The position numbers and the translations under genes are program-made. Source: Pseudomonas synxantha BG33R (lineage in GTDB: Bacteria; Pseudomonadota; Gammaproteobacteria; Pseudomonadales; Pseudomonadaceae). From it: a DNA stretch of 64,000 nt. Positions within the stretch are counted from its first letter, which is position 1. Each line of letters begins with the position of its first letter. The DNA lies in NCBI RefSeq assembly GCF_000263715.2, contig NZ_CM001514.1:4281674-4345673 (forward strand), read 5' to 3'. Under the pieces are notes generated by a model, which worked only from the letters and a program-made list of their open reading frames with translations, did not search any database and was not told where the DNA came from. Positions 36,019 to 44,322 of this stretch are shown here, piece after piece.

Positions 36019-36549
36019 TCAGACGTGCACGGCGATCTTCAATGCCTCAAGCGACGGTTCAGCCTTGATGCCGACTTCAGCGCACAGTTGCAGCACGCGC
36101 GGCAGGTCGTTGCCGAACACCAATACGGCCTGGATCTCATCATCGAGCAACTGACTGAAGTTCATCAGCACATAACCGCCGTCTTCCGGGCTCAGGGCGC
36201 TCATCTGAATCTGGATGCGGTTCAACGCGGTCAGGTCTTCAGTCTTGGTCAATTGCTTGGGCTTGAGATTGAACGCCACGCCCGGACCAAACGAGGCGAC
36301 GATCTGCGCGAACAGGTCGCCGTAGGTATCAGCCTGAAACAACACCGTGTCGGGCAGGCTGCCGACCACCACCCACTCCCCCAGCGGTATCGGGAAGCTG
36401 TCGTCGTAGTTGATATCCGGGTTTGCCGCCAGGAAAGCGGCCGGGTCTGCGTAGGCTTGCGCCGCTTCGTCGGCAATACGTGCCACCTCGTCCTCAGCCA
36501 TGACGCCGGCGCTGATTTTGCTGATGAGTTCGACGAGGGCGGTTTTCAT
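36019..36549 (-). CDS. Conserved protein of unknown function, 176 aa
   Basis: I do not recognise a named domain. The N-terminal ~50 residues are helical and acidic. A mixed alpha/beta part follows with PIPLGEWVVVGSLPDTVLFQ and a conserved-looking EDGGYVLMNFSQLLDDE. There is no signal peptide or membrane helix, so it is probably cytoplasmic. The ATG at 36549 has an AGGAT site upstream and is preferred over a start 114 bases earlier that would overlap the ankyrin gene. It follows the ankyrin-repeat gene by 40 bases on the same strand, suggesting a functional pair. Confidence 0.75.
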   Translation of the reverse strand: MKTALVELISKISAGVMAEDEVARIADEAAQAYADPAAFLAANPDINYDDSFPIPLGEWVVVGSLPDTVLFQADTYGDLFAQIVASFGPGVAFNLKPKQLTKTEDLTALNRIQIQMSALSPEDGGYVLMNFSQLLDDEIQAVLVFGNDLPRVLQLCAEVGIKAEPSLEALKIAVHV

Positions 36550-36589
36550 GGGCGATCCTGTAGCGAGCGGGTTTTCGAGGGCGCGTAGC

Positions 36590-37105
36590 CTACACCAGTT
36601 TCTGCAACTGCGCCGCCGTATCAACCGCGCCCATGGTCTGTGCCGCAGCCAGTGCCGTGGCACCTTGAGCGTCGGTAGCCTTGGGATTGGCGCCTTGACC
36701 TAGCAGGTATTCGACCATTTCAACGCGGTTGAACATCGCCGCCATCATCAACGCCGTACGCCCATCCGATGAGGCCGCCTCAACCGGCGTGCCGCCTTCG
36801 ATCAGGGCCTGAACCACAGGCAGGTTGCCTTTGAACGCCGCGCCAGCAATCGGCAACTGGTTCTTGTCATTGGCGATCAAGGGGTCGGCCTTGAATTCCA
36901 GCAGTACTTTTACCGCCTCGGGGTGGCCGTGGTAGGCCGCGAGCATCAATAAGGTGTCGCCATTGTGATTACGAAAGTTGGCTGGCAAGCCCTTGGCCAA
37001 TAACGCAGCAAGCATGGCTGCATCGCCGCGGCGGGCCACGTCGAAGACCTGCTCGGCAAATTCGGCGGCTTCGTCTTCGGTCATTTGTTTAGGCTGGTCT
37101 GACAT
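36590..37105 (-). CDS. Ankyrin-repeat protein, 171 aa
   Basis: Four to five ankyrin repeats are visible, with the NGDTLLMLAAYHGHPEAVKV and SDGRTALMMAAMFNRVEMVE consensus turns at about residues 48-145. A short acidic N-terminal helix precedes them. There is no signal peptide. Ankyrin modules mediate protein-protein contacts; the partner is not evident, though the adjoining unknown gene is a candidate. A clear GGAG ribosome site precedes the ATG. Confidence 0.88.
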   Translation of the reverse strand: MSDQPKQMTEDEAAEFAEQVFDVARRGDAAMLAALLAKGLPANFRNHNGDTLLMLAAYHGHPEAVKVLLEFKADPLIANDKNQLPIAGAAFKGNLPVVQALIEGGTPVEAASSDGRTALMMAAMFNRVEMVEYLLGQGANPKATDAQGATALAAAQTMGAVDTAAQLQKLV

Positions 37106-37179
37106 GGGGGCTCCTTGCTGAGGCGGCTTGTGTAACTGAATAAGGCGCCCAGTGTCGCGATGGAGTTCCCCCCTGTCAT

Positions 37180-37197
37180 GGCTTTTTTGTCAAAAGC
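37180..37197. terminator. Small hairpin between the ankyrin and acyl-CoA synthetase genes
   Basis: GGCTTTT and AAAAGCC arms flank a four-base loop just downstream of the minus-strand acyl-CoA synthetase stop. It is a plausible weak terminator. Confidence 0.4.
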
Positions 37198-37211
37198 CGC
37201 CATAGCCAGAA

Positions 37212-39038
37212 TCAATAACGAAAGTGCCCGCCCTGGATCTGCGCCAATAATTGCCCGGTAACCGGCACGTAGCTCTGCGAACCTGGCAGCCAGGCGTACA
37301 CCGGGTCATTGCCGGCCTTGGCGGGGTCGAATGCTTCCTCTTTGAGTTTCATTTTCTGGTACTTGAAGGTGCCGGTGGTTTCCATTTTTACCTTGATCCG
37401 CAGGAACAGCGGCACCGCATAGTGCGGCAACTGGCCGTGGGCAAATTGCAGCAGTTCGCGCATGTCCAGGGCAGCCAGAGACTCACTCGGGGTGATGGCG
37501 ACCATGCCAGCACGGCCATTGGTGTTCGCGATCTCGACGCCATAAGCCACCACTTCGGCGATTTGCGGGTGTTGCAGCAGCACGTTTTCCACTTCAGTGG
37601 TCGAGACGTTTTCACCCTTCCACCGGTAGGTGTCGCCCAGGCGATCGACAAATTGCGCATGACCAAAGCCGATGCTACGCACCAGGTCACCAGTATTGAA
37701 ATACCGGTCGCCCTTCTCGAACACGTCGCTGATCACCACCTTGCGATTTTTTTGCGGGTCGGTGTAGCCATCGAACGGTGACTTTTCATCGATCTTCGCC
37801 AGCAACAAGCCCTGCCCGCCCGTTGAGACCTTGTGCATGAACCCATCACTGCCGCGCAACGGTTCACCTGTGTCAGGGACGTAATCCACCAACGCCCAAT
37901 GCTGCAGGCAAAAGCCGATGGTGTTGTCAAAATTCAGCACGTTGGTAAAACCGATATTGCCGTCACTGGCCGCATACAGTTCGCAAATATGCTCCACCTC
38001 ATAGCGCTGTTTGAACTGCGCCCATACACCGGGGCGCAGGCCATTGCCGACCATCTTGGTCACGCGGTTATCGCGATCCTGTTCGCTGGGGGGCTGGTCG
38101 AGCAAATAGCGGCATAACTCACCGACATAGCCGAGGGTGGTCGCGTTGAACTTGCGCGCATCCTCCCAGAACTGGCTGGCGCTGAACTTGCGCCGAATGG
38201 CGAAGCCGGACGCGCCGATAATGGCCGAGCCCCAGCACACACACAAACCGGTGCCGTGGTACAGCGGCAAGGTGCAATAGAGAACGTCGTGCGGTGCCAT
38301 GTCCAGGGCAATCCTGCCGAAGCTCACAGCGGTTTTGGTCCAACGCCCATGCTTCATGATGCCGGCCTTGGGCAAGCCGGTGGTGCCGGAGGTGTAGATA
38401 TAGAAGCAGGGATCGTTGTAGGAAATCTGCGCGCAGATCGCAAGGTTGTCCACCGTGTGCCCGGCACTGGCCGCCATCAGGTCGATGTAGCCCTCGGGAA
38501 CTGCGCCATCGGGTTGATCCGCCACACACCAGGTGCGCTCGGCCGGAATCTGCACCTGATCGCGCACCGCTGCGTAGGAGCTCAGCAACTCCGCCCCCAC
38601 CACAATGGCAACCGGGTCGACCAGCGTCAGGCTGTGCACCAGCGTCCCTTGGGTTTGCGATGTATTGAGCATGGCGCAGACGCCGCCCAGCTTGGCCACG
38701 GCCAACACGTTGAGCAGCAACTCGGGGCGATTTTCAATTAACAGCGCTACCACGTCGCCTTTGCGAATGCCTTGGTCATGCAGGTGATGGGCGATGCGAT
38801 TGGCCTGCTGATTGGCGTCGCGGTAGCTGATCACCTGGTCAGCGTAAAGCAGCGCGGCACCGTCAGGATTACGCAAGGTCGCTTGCTCGAAATGCCAGCC
38901 CAGGCCGCAGGGTTGGCTGGGGTCGGTGACATTGGCCGCGCGCATACCGCGAACCACACGCGGGAGCGCCCGAACGATGGCAGGCACCTTTCGCAGCATC
39001 ATGCCCCAGGTAATCATGTCGTTTTGCCGATGGCTCAT
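37212..39038 (-). CDS. Long-chain acyl-CoA synthetase (FATP/very-long-chain type), 608 aa
   Basis: The protein belongs to the AMP-forming acyl-CoA synthetase family and activates fatty acids with ATP and CoA. The P-loop motif FYIYTSGTTGLPKAG lies at about residue 212. The hinge and lysine region DRLGDTYRWKGENVSTTEVE and the VYGVE-like motif AYGVEIANTNGRAGM follow. The overall length and the N-terminal segment resemble the FATP/FadD6 subgroup rather than FadD. Residues 1-40 may associate with the membrane. The gene is monocistronic, with about 405 bases of non-coding sequence upstream. Chain-length preference cannot be read. Confidence 0.9.
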   Translation of the reverse strand: MSHRQNDMITWGMMLRKVPAIVRALPRVVRGMRAANVTDPSQPCGLGWHFEQATLRNPDGAALLYADQVISYRDANQQANRIAHHLHDQGIRKGDVVALLIENRPELLLNVLAVAKLGGVCAMLNTSQTQGTLVHSLTLVDPVAIVVGAELLSSYAAVRDQVQIPAERTWCVADQPDGAVPEGYIDLMAASAGHTVDNLAICAQISYNDPCFYIYTSGTTGLPKAGIMKHGRWTKTAVSFGRIALDMAPHDVLYCTLPLYHGTGLCVCWGSAIIGASGFAIRRKFSASQFWEDARKFNATTLGYVGELCRYLLDQPPSEQDRDNRVTKMVGNGLRPGVWAQFKQRYEVEHICELYAASDGNIGFTNVLNFDNTIGFCLQHWALVDYVPDTGEPLRGSDGFMHKVSTGGQGLLLAKIDEKSPFDGYTDPQKNRKVVISDVFEKGDRYFNTGDLVRSIGFGHAQFVDRLGDTYRWKGENVSTTEVENVLLQHPQIAEVVAYGVEIANTNGRAGMVAITPSESLAALDMRELLQFAHGQLPHYAVPLFLRIKVKMETTGTFKYQKMKLKEEAFDPAKAGNDPVYAWLPGSQSYVPVTGQLLAQIQGGHFRY

Positions 39039-39443
39039 GGCGGGACGTCCTTTTTCTTATTTTTGGTCGAGTCCAGGGACATGACGAGCTAGTAGGCACT
39101 CGCCAATGCGTTACAGGAAAATACGTCAGCCCTTCTTTGGCTGTACACGCGGGATTTGAAAAGTTTTGTATCCCAAAGGGCAGCCGCCGCGGGCAGCGGA
39201 ATTTTCCGGCAAAAAAGGTGGTCAATAGCTGTAAGGCAAGCCGGACACCTTCGCAAAGGCGCCGAGTAAATAACGCAAAATGCAGGATGCACGATGGCCT
39301 TTCATGCAAATTGCACGAAAACGAAAATTAGAAAATTTTGCAACCAGCTGATTTTTAAAGGATTTTTTATTTAACCAATACTGGCACAATCACTGCACCT
39401 ATCACTCCATGCTTGCCAACTTGAGCCAATGGAGCTGATAGAC
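39039..39443. other. Intergenic gap with divergent promoters
   Basis: The 405 bases between the divergent acyl-CoA synthetase and DUF3509 genes contain no credible gene. The right-hand 120 bases are AT-rich and carry a sigma-54-like promoter, listed separately. The rest shows no clear repeat. Confidence 0.6.
39382..39397 (+). promoter_or_regulatory. Sigma-54-type promoter candidate for the DUF3509 gene
   Basis: TGGCAC, five bases, then CTGCA gives the GG-N10-GC spacing of RpoN -24/-12 promoters (GG at 39383-39384, GC at 39395-39396). It lies about 47 bases before the ATG, so a start near 39408 would give a short leader. No enhancer-binding protein site was identified. Confidence 0.55.
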
Positions 39444-39722
39444 ATGAGCCTGATCCAAGATAAATTCGCTTCGGTATTCTCCAACTACGACGTCACCACC
39501 CAGCCACGTCCTGACGGTGGCATCCTGTTGACCCTGCGCAACAGCGAAGGCAAACAGGTCAAGCGCTCGATCTCGTACCAGCAATTGCACACCGCCGATC
39601 AGTTGACCTGGGTGATCAGTGCCATTCGCCGTGACCTGGCCGAACAAGCCAGCGAGCTGCCGCAGATTTCCATGCTGCAAAGCCAGAACCGCTTTGCGCT
39701 GCCGACCTACCATTCGGCATAA
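39444..39722 (+). CDS. DUF3509 family protein, 92 aa
   Basis: This Pseudomonas-restricted small protein starts MSLIQDKFASVFSNYDVTTQ and keeps the GKQVKRSISYQQLHTADQL centre and a C-terminal helix with AIRRDLAEQ. Its function is unknown. The ATG at 39444 has GGAG nine bases upstream; a start five codons earlier would place that site inside the gene. A strong terminator follows, so it is a single-gene transcript. Confidence 0.88.
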   Translation: MSLIQDKFASVFSNYDVTTQPRPDGGILLTLRNSEGKQVKRSISYQQLHTADQLTWVISAIRRDLAEQASELPQISMLQSQNRFALPTYHSA

Positions 39723-39737
39723 GTAACAGATATAAAA

Positions 39738-39775
39738 AGGGCCGCGACGCCGTTGAGCGTCGCGGCCCTTTTTTG
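39738..39775. terminator. Strong rho-independent terminator after DUF3509 gene
   Basis: The stem AAAGGGCCGCGACGC pairs with GCGTCGCGGCCCTTT across a six-base loop and is followed by a T tract. It lies between convergent genes and can act on both strands. Confidence 0.92.
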
Positions 39776-39780
39776 TGCCT

Positions 39781-40050
39781 TCAGCATAAGCCTTGGCGAG
39801 TGGCTTCGTTTTTCGCCTGTACCCGGTTGGTCACGTCCAGCTTGCCGTAGATATTGCGCAGATGAAACTTCACTGCCGCTTCGGAGGTGCCGCGAATCTG
39901 GCTGATCTCCCAGATGGTCTTGCCCTCGGAAGCCCACCGCAGGATTTCCAGCTCCGTCGGGGTCAGGGGCTTGCCGGACAAGTTCAGGCGTTTTCTGATA
40001 GCCGTCGGCACGCTATCGATCGGGGGACACGTCTGCTCTGGGCTGCTCAT
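39781..40050 (-). CDS. Stand-alone LuxR-type helix-turn-helix regulator, 89 aa
   Basis: Nearly the whole protein after residue ~28 is a LuxR/FixJ C-terminal DNA-binding domain: LTPTELEILRWASEGKTIWE, the GTSEAAVKFHLRNIYGKL recognition helix and the final QGLC. There is no receiver or autoinducer-binding domain, so it resembles GerE-like regulators whose activity depends on expression level or a partner. The short N-terminal extension is proline- and cysteine-containing. It has GGAGAG upstream of the ATG. A CAAGTT/AACTTG palindrome at 40218-40231 lies about 170 bases upstream and could be a binding site. Confidence 0.88.
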   Translation of the reverse strand: MSSPEQTCPPIDSVPTAIRKRLNLSGKPLTPTELEILRWASEGKTIWEISQIRGTSEAAVKFHLRNIYGKLDVTNRVQAKNEATRQGLC

Positions 40051-40217
40051 CGCTCTCTCCTTATATCTGCTGATGCGGCACCGCCTTTCGGACTCCTCCT
40101 ATTGACAGATGACATAAACATTGGCGCCGCACAGAGAGTTACATAACCAGCGGAGTGAAAGCGTACAACACAGAACAAACAGCTTCGCCCTACGAATATT
40201 CAGGCGTTTTCCCACAA

Positions 40218-40231
40218 CAAGTTCCAACTTG
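40218..40231. promoter_or_regulatory. Small palindrome between the ARD-like and LuxR-type genes
   Basis: CAAGTT and AACTTG are separated by two bases. It lies downstream of the ARD-like gene and upstream of the HTH gene, so it may be an operator or part of a terminator; nothing more can be said. Confidence 0.3.
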
Positions 40232-40259
40232 CCCGAGTTGAATATTTAGATATTTATGC

Positions 40260-40790
40260 TTAGTCGTCCAACCCTGGAAAACGCGCGGCAATGTTATCTG
40301 CGCTGAACGTCGGCACCTCGCCTTCGGCGGTGTTGAACAAGCGCAGCGCCACCAAGTGCGGGTTCTCGCCGATGTCGAGCCAGTGCGACATTCCCGCCGG
40401 GATAACCAACAGGTCATTTTTCTCGGCGCGCACGCCGTACACGTAATCACCCACATGCAGCATGAACAGGCCTTGGCCGGCGATAAAGAAATACGCGTTA
40501 TTTTCACGGCAGGTGCGCTCTACCAGGAACGGGTCACGCAATTCATGCTTCTGGGGATGGTCGCCCATCACGCTGATCACCTTCGCCGTGGCATAGCCGA
40601 GCGCATCGATCTGCGGACGGTACGCCGCGATCATTTGCGCCTCACTGGCGCCTTTCTCGATAATGCCGGGCTGCCAGCGTTCAAAGCCTATGCCGTGTTC
40701 GGCCAAGGTCGACTGGATGTCGTCGAAATGGGTCAGCACCTTGTTGGGGGTATCTGCGGTGGCGATGTGATAAACGGCTACGTAACTCAT
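40260..40790 (-). CDS. Acireductone dioxygenase-like cupin lacking most metal ligands, 176 aa
   Basis: The protein is collinear with acireductone dioxygenase (MtnD) of methionine salvage: PNKVLTHFDDIQSTLAEHGI, ISVMGDHPQKHELRDPFLVE and PAGMSHWLDIGENPHLVALR are all typical. However, the usual HRHGEDE metal-binding block reads RTCRENN here, so two histidines and the glutamate are replaced; only the histidine in MSHW remains. It may therefore be inactive as a classical Fe/Ni dioxygenase or use another chemistry. Its ATG overlaps the stop of the MFS gene by four bases. The mtnB and mtnC genes that normally accompany mtnD are not adjacent, although from memory the aroC-MFS neighbourhood is next to the mtn genes in other pseudomonads. 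Confidence 0.85.
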   Translation of the reverse strand: MSYVAVYHIATADTPNKVLTHFDDIQSTLAEHGIGFERWQPGIIEKGASEAQMIAAYRPQIDALGYATAKVISVMGDHPQKHELRDPFLVERTCRENNAYFFIAGQGLFMLHVGDYVYGVRAEKNDLLVIPAGMSHWLDIGENPHLVALRLFNTAEGEVPTFSADNIAARFPGLDD

Positions 40791-41950
40791 TGCACGGTTC
40801 CTTGGTTCGGCTCTTGCAATCTAAGGCCAATGATAATGGCGGCGGCCAGCGCCGCGACGCTGGCGATACTGAACGTCAGGGTCGGGCCCAGCAGGTTCCA
40901 GCTATAACCGGAATACAGGGCGCCGAGGGCACCGCCAGTACCGGCCAAGGCAGCGTACAGGGCTTGGCCCTGGCCTTGCTGACGGTCACCGAAGCTGCGC
41001 TGCACAAAGGCAATCGCCGCCGCGTGAAAACTGCCGAATGTGGCTGCGTGCATGAGCTGCGCAAACAGCAACACCCAGAAAAATTCGGCAAAGGCGCCCA
41101 GCAGCAACCAGCGCAGCGCCGCCAGCACAAAGCTGGCCAGCAGCACCCGGCGCACCGAAAAACGCGCCAGGATACGGCTCATGGCCAGGAACATCAGGAC
41201 CTCCGCCACCACCCCCAGGGCCCACAACATCCCGATCACGCCACGGCTGTAGCCCAAGTGTTCCAGGTGCAGGGTGAGGAAGGTGTAATACGGGCCATGG
41301 CTCATTTGCATCAATGCCACGCAGGCATAGAACGCCAGCACCCCGGGACTGCGCAATTGCTTGAGGAAACCGTCACCGGCCAAGCGATTGCCGTGGTTGG
41401 CAGGCTGGGCATTGGGCACCCACAGGCTGGCGCCGATGATGCCGGCCATGATCACTACCACCACGACCGGGTAGATATCCAGGCTCAGCCAGTCGAACAG
41501 GCGCCCCATGATCACTACAGTGAGGATAAAGCCGATGGAGCCCCACAGACGGATCTGGCTGTAGCGCGAGGTTTGCTTGTGCAGATGGGCCAGGGTGATG
41601 ACCTCGAACTGCGGCAGCACCGCGTGCCAGAAGAATGCGTGCAGGGCCATGACCATCGCCAGCCAGGCGTAGGTCTTGCTGACGAAGATCAGGCAGAAAC
41701 TGGCCAGGGTACAGACCGCGCCAAATCGCACGATGGCCAGGCGCCGGCCGGTGAAGTCGCCGATCCAGCCCCACAGGTTCGGCGCCACGCAGCGCATCAG
41801 CATGGGGATGGCCACCAGTTCGCCGATACGCGCGCTGGAAAAGCCCAGGTGATCGAAGTACAGCGCCAGGAACGGCGCGGTCGCTCCGAGCAGGGCGAAG
41901 TAGAACAGGTAGAAGCTGGAGAGGCGCCAGTATGGGAGCGGTGGGGTCAT
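40787..41950 (-). CDS. MFS transporter (HcaT/LacY-like), 387 aa
   Basis: Twelve hydrophobic helices are predicted, beginning RLSSFYLFYFALLGATAPFL. The loop between helices 2 and 3 (WGWIGDFTGRRLAIVR) has the MFS signature. It resembles the 3-phenylpropionate/nucleoside-type symporters; the substrate is not identifiable. The ATG at 41950 is preferred as it precedes the first helix directly, though its ribosome site is weak; a start 16 codons earlier runs through a REP-like hairpin and is unlikely. Its stop overlaps the ARD-like gene start, so the two proteins are probably made together. Confidence 0.88.
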   Translation of the reverse strand: MTPPLPYWRLSSFYLFYFALLGATAPFLALYFDHLGFSSARIGELVAIPMLMRCVAPNLWGWIGDFTGRRLAIVRFGAVCTLASFCLIFVSKTYAWLAMVMALHAFFWHAVLPQFEVITLAHLHKQTSRYSQIRLWGSIGFILTVVIMGRLFDWLSLDIYPVVVVVIMAGIIGASLWVPNAQPANHGNRLAGDGFLKQLRSPGVLAFYACVALMQMSHGPYYTFLTLHLEHLGYSRGVIGMLWALGVVAEVLMFLAMSRILARFSVRRVLLASFVLAALRWLLLGAFAEFFWVLLFAQLMHAATFGSFHAAAIAFVQRSFGDRQQGQGQALYAALAGTGGALGALYSGYSWNLLGPTLTFSIASVAALAAAIIIGLRLQEPNQGTVQ

Positions 41951-41956
41951 TTTATT

Positions 41957-41998
41957 GGGGCTGCTTCGCAGCCCAGCGCGAGCAAGCTCGCTCGCCAC
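41957..41998. repeat. Small REP-like hairpins upstream of the MFS gene
   Basis: Two adjacent hairpins, GGCTGCTTCGCAGCC and GCGAGCAAGCTCGC, lie between aroC and the MFS gene. They are typical REP fragments. Confidence 0.7.
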
Positions 41999-42025
41999 AA
42001 CAACAAGCTCGCTTGCCGGCGGCGA

Positions 42026-43117
42026 TCACAGTTGGCCCAGTACCGGTGTGGTCACGCGCACATCGGCATTTTGCCCACGGTTGCGCAGCAGGTGGTCCAT
42101 CAACACGATGGCCATCATGGCTTCGGCAATCGGTGTGGCGCGGATGCCGACGCACGGGTCATGACGGCCCTTGGTGATCACGTCCACCGGGTTGCCGTGT
42201 ACATCGATCGAACGGCCCGGCGTGGTAATGCTTGAGGTCGCCTTGAGCGCCAGGTGCGCAACAATCGGTTGGCCGGAGGAAATACCGCCAAGGATGCCAC
42301 CCGCATTGTTGCTGAGGAAACCTTCAGGCGTCAGCTCATCGCGATGTTCGGTGCCGCGCTGGGCAACACAGGCAAAACCTGCACCGATTTCCACGCCTTT
42401 GACCGCGTTGATGCTCATCAGCGCGTGGGCCAGTTCGGCGTCGAGGCGGTCGAAGATCGGCTCGCCCAGGCCCGGCTTGACGCCTTCGGCCACCACGGTG
42501 ATCTTGGCACCGACGGAGTCCTGGTCACGGCGCAACTGGTCCATATAGGCCTCCAGCTCCGGCACCTTGTCCGGGTCGGGACAGAAGAAGGCGTTGTCTT
42601 GCACGCTGTCCCAGCTCTTGAACGGGATCTCGATCGGGCCCAACTGGCTCATGTAGCCACGGATGACGATGCCCTGGGTGGCCAGGTATTTCTTGGCGAT
42701 GGCACCGGCGGCCACGCGCATAGCAGTTTCCCGCGCCGAGCTGCGGCCACCGCCACGGTAGTCGCGCTCGCCGTATTTGTGATGGTAGGTGTAGTCGGCA
42801 TGGGACGGGCGGAACACATCCTTGATTGCCGAGTAGTCCTTGGACTTCTGGTCGGTGTTGCGAATCAACAAGCCAATGGCGCAGCCGGTGGTGCGGCCCT
42901 CGAACACCCCGGAGAGGATTTCGACTTCGTCCGGCTCCTGGCGCTGGGTGGTGTGGCGGCTGGTGCCGGGCTTGCGGCGGTCGAGGTCACGCTGCAGGTC
43001 TTCCAGGGACAGCTCCAGGCCTGGTGGGCAGCCGTCGACAATGGCGACCAACGCCGGGCCATGGCTTTCGCCCGCGGTGGTGACAGTGAACAGCTTGCCG
43101 AAGGTATTGCCGGACAT
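42026..43117 (-). CDS. aroC: Chorismate synthase, 363 aa
   Basis: The enzyme converts 5-enolpyruvylshikimate-3-phosphate to chorismate with reduced FMN, the last step of the shikimate pathway. The N-terminal [20 protein letters not shown] and the [18 protein letters not shown] end are the family signatures, and the central [20 protein letters not shown] motif is intact. Length is normal. The upstream side diverges from an alpha/beta hydrolase gene. The downstream gene (MFS) is on the same strand after a REP-like spacer. Confidence 0.97.
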   Translation of the reverse strand: MSGNTFGKLFTVTTAGESHGPALVAIVDGCPPGLELSLEDLQRDLDRRKPGTSRHTTQRQEPDEVEILSGVFEGRTTGCAIGLLIRNTDQKSKDYSAIKDVFRPSHADYTYHHKYGERDYRGGGRSSARETAMRVAAGAIAKKYLATQGIVIRGYMSQLGPIEIPFKSWDSVQDNAFFCPDPDKVPELEAYMDQLRRDQDSVGAKITVVAEGVKPGLGEPIFDRLDAELAHALMSINAVKGVEIGAGFACVAQRGTEHRDELTPEGFLSNNAGGILGGISSGQPIVAHLALKATSSITTPGRSIDVHGNPVDVITKGRHDPCVGIRATPIAEAMMAIVLMDHLLRNRGQNADVRVTTPVLGQL

Positions 43118-43260
43118 GCAGGGCGCTCCGTGAAATCAGTTGAATCAAGTCAACCGTAATAACTTAAGGCGGCCAGTATACGCAGGCTAACCGACTAGTT
43201 CATCCTCGAAACCTTACCGGTAGACATTGGTCCAACCGGCACCTCACTGATGATGGCGCG

Positions 43261-44223
43261 ATGATGCTGCGAGTTCTGCTGTTCACCCTCACCCTGTTTA
43301 CCGCCGCGGTCCAGGCCGCCTCCCCTGTGGTACTGCAACGCCCTATCAGCCTGGACACCGGCAGCGGCCAACTGTTTGGCTCATTATTGTTGCCGCAGTC
43401 CGACCAACCGGTGCCGGTGGTGCTGATCATCGCCGGCTCCGGCCCTACCGACCGCAATGGCAACAGCGCCGACGGCGCCCGCAATGACAGCCTCAAGCGC
43501 CTGGCCTGGGTGCTCGCCCGGCATAACATCGCCAGCGTGCGCTACGACAAGCGCGGGGTCGCCGCCAGCCTGGCCGCCACGCCGGATGAGCGCAACCTCA
43601 CCCTGGATGCCTATGTGTCCGATGCGGTGGCCTGGGGCAAGCTGCTCAAGGCCGACAAGCGCATGGGCCCGTTGATTGTGCTGGGCCATAGCGAAGGCGC
43701 GCTGGTAGCCGCCCTCGCCGCGCCGCAACTGGCGCCGGCCGGGGTGATTTCCCTGTCGGGCAGCGCGCGCCCGGTAGACCAGGTGATTCGCCAGCAACTG
43801 GCCGATCACTTGCCCCCTGCCCTGTTGTTGCGCAGCAATGAAATCCTCGACCACCTCAAGGCCGGCCAAGTGGATGCCGACGTGCCGCGCCCACTCGAAG
43901 GCATCTTCCGACCAAGCGTGCAGCCTTATCTGATCAGCCTGTTCCGCGCCGACCCATCGGCCGCCTTCGCCAGGCTGAACATGCCGGCGTTGATCATCCA
44001 AGGCACCAACGATATCCAGGTCGGTATCGCGGATGCCCAGCAGTTGAAAAAAGCCAAGCCCGACGCGCAGTTGACGGTCATAGAAGGCATGAACCACGTG
44101 ATGCGCATCGTGCCCAACAACGTGAAGCAGCAACTGGCGTCCTACAATGACCCGAAACTGCCCCTGGCTGCGGAACTGGGCCAGCGTATCGTCGCGTTTA
44201 TCGACGGACTTCAACCCCGTTAA
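43261..44223 (+). CDS. Secreted or periplasmic alpha/beta hydrolase, 320 aa
   Basis: A signal peptide (about residues 1-20, ending VQAAS) precedes an alpha/beta hydrolase domain. The nucleophile elbow is VLGHSEGALVAAL (serine near residue 144). The oxyanion-side motif IIAGSGPTDRNGN and the late GMNHVM histidine complete the likely triad, with an aspartate expected near GTNDIQVG. Substrate is unknown; carboxylesterase or peptidase activity is possible. The ribosome site is weak. It diverges from aroC and is followed after 100 bases by the membrane-anchored GNAT-like gene. Confidence 0.87.
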   Translation: MMLRVLLFTLTLFTAAVQAASPVVLQRPISLDTGSGQLFGSLLLPQSDQPVPVVLIIAGSGPTDRNGNSADGARNDSLKRLAWVLARHNIASVRYDKRGVAASLAATPDERNLTLDAYVSDAVAWGKLLKADKRMGPLIVLGHSEGALVAALAAPQLAPAGVISLSGSARPVDQVIRQQLADHLPPALLLRSNEILDHLKAGQVDADVPRPLEGIFRPSVQPYLISLFRADPSAAFARLNMPALIIQGTNDIQVGIADAQQLKKAKPDAQLTVIEGMNHVMRIVPNNVKQQLASYNDPKLPLAAELGQRIVAFIDGLQPR

Positions 44224-44322
44224 GCGACAATTTGCCTCCAGTCCTGGGCAAACCGGCCGATAAGTCCAGAGTCGACAGTAAAAAGACTGTCGGCTTGCTG
44301 GGCTTGGACAGGATCGCGCCGC

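Noticed and set aside
40790..42235. 481-codon open frame antisense to the MFS and aroC genes
   Set aside because: It runs across two real genes and an intergenic REP with Gln/His-rich sequence and no domain; it is a GC-skew shadow.
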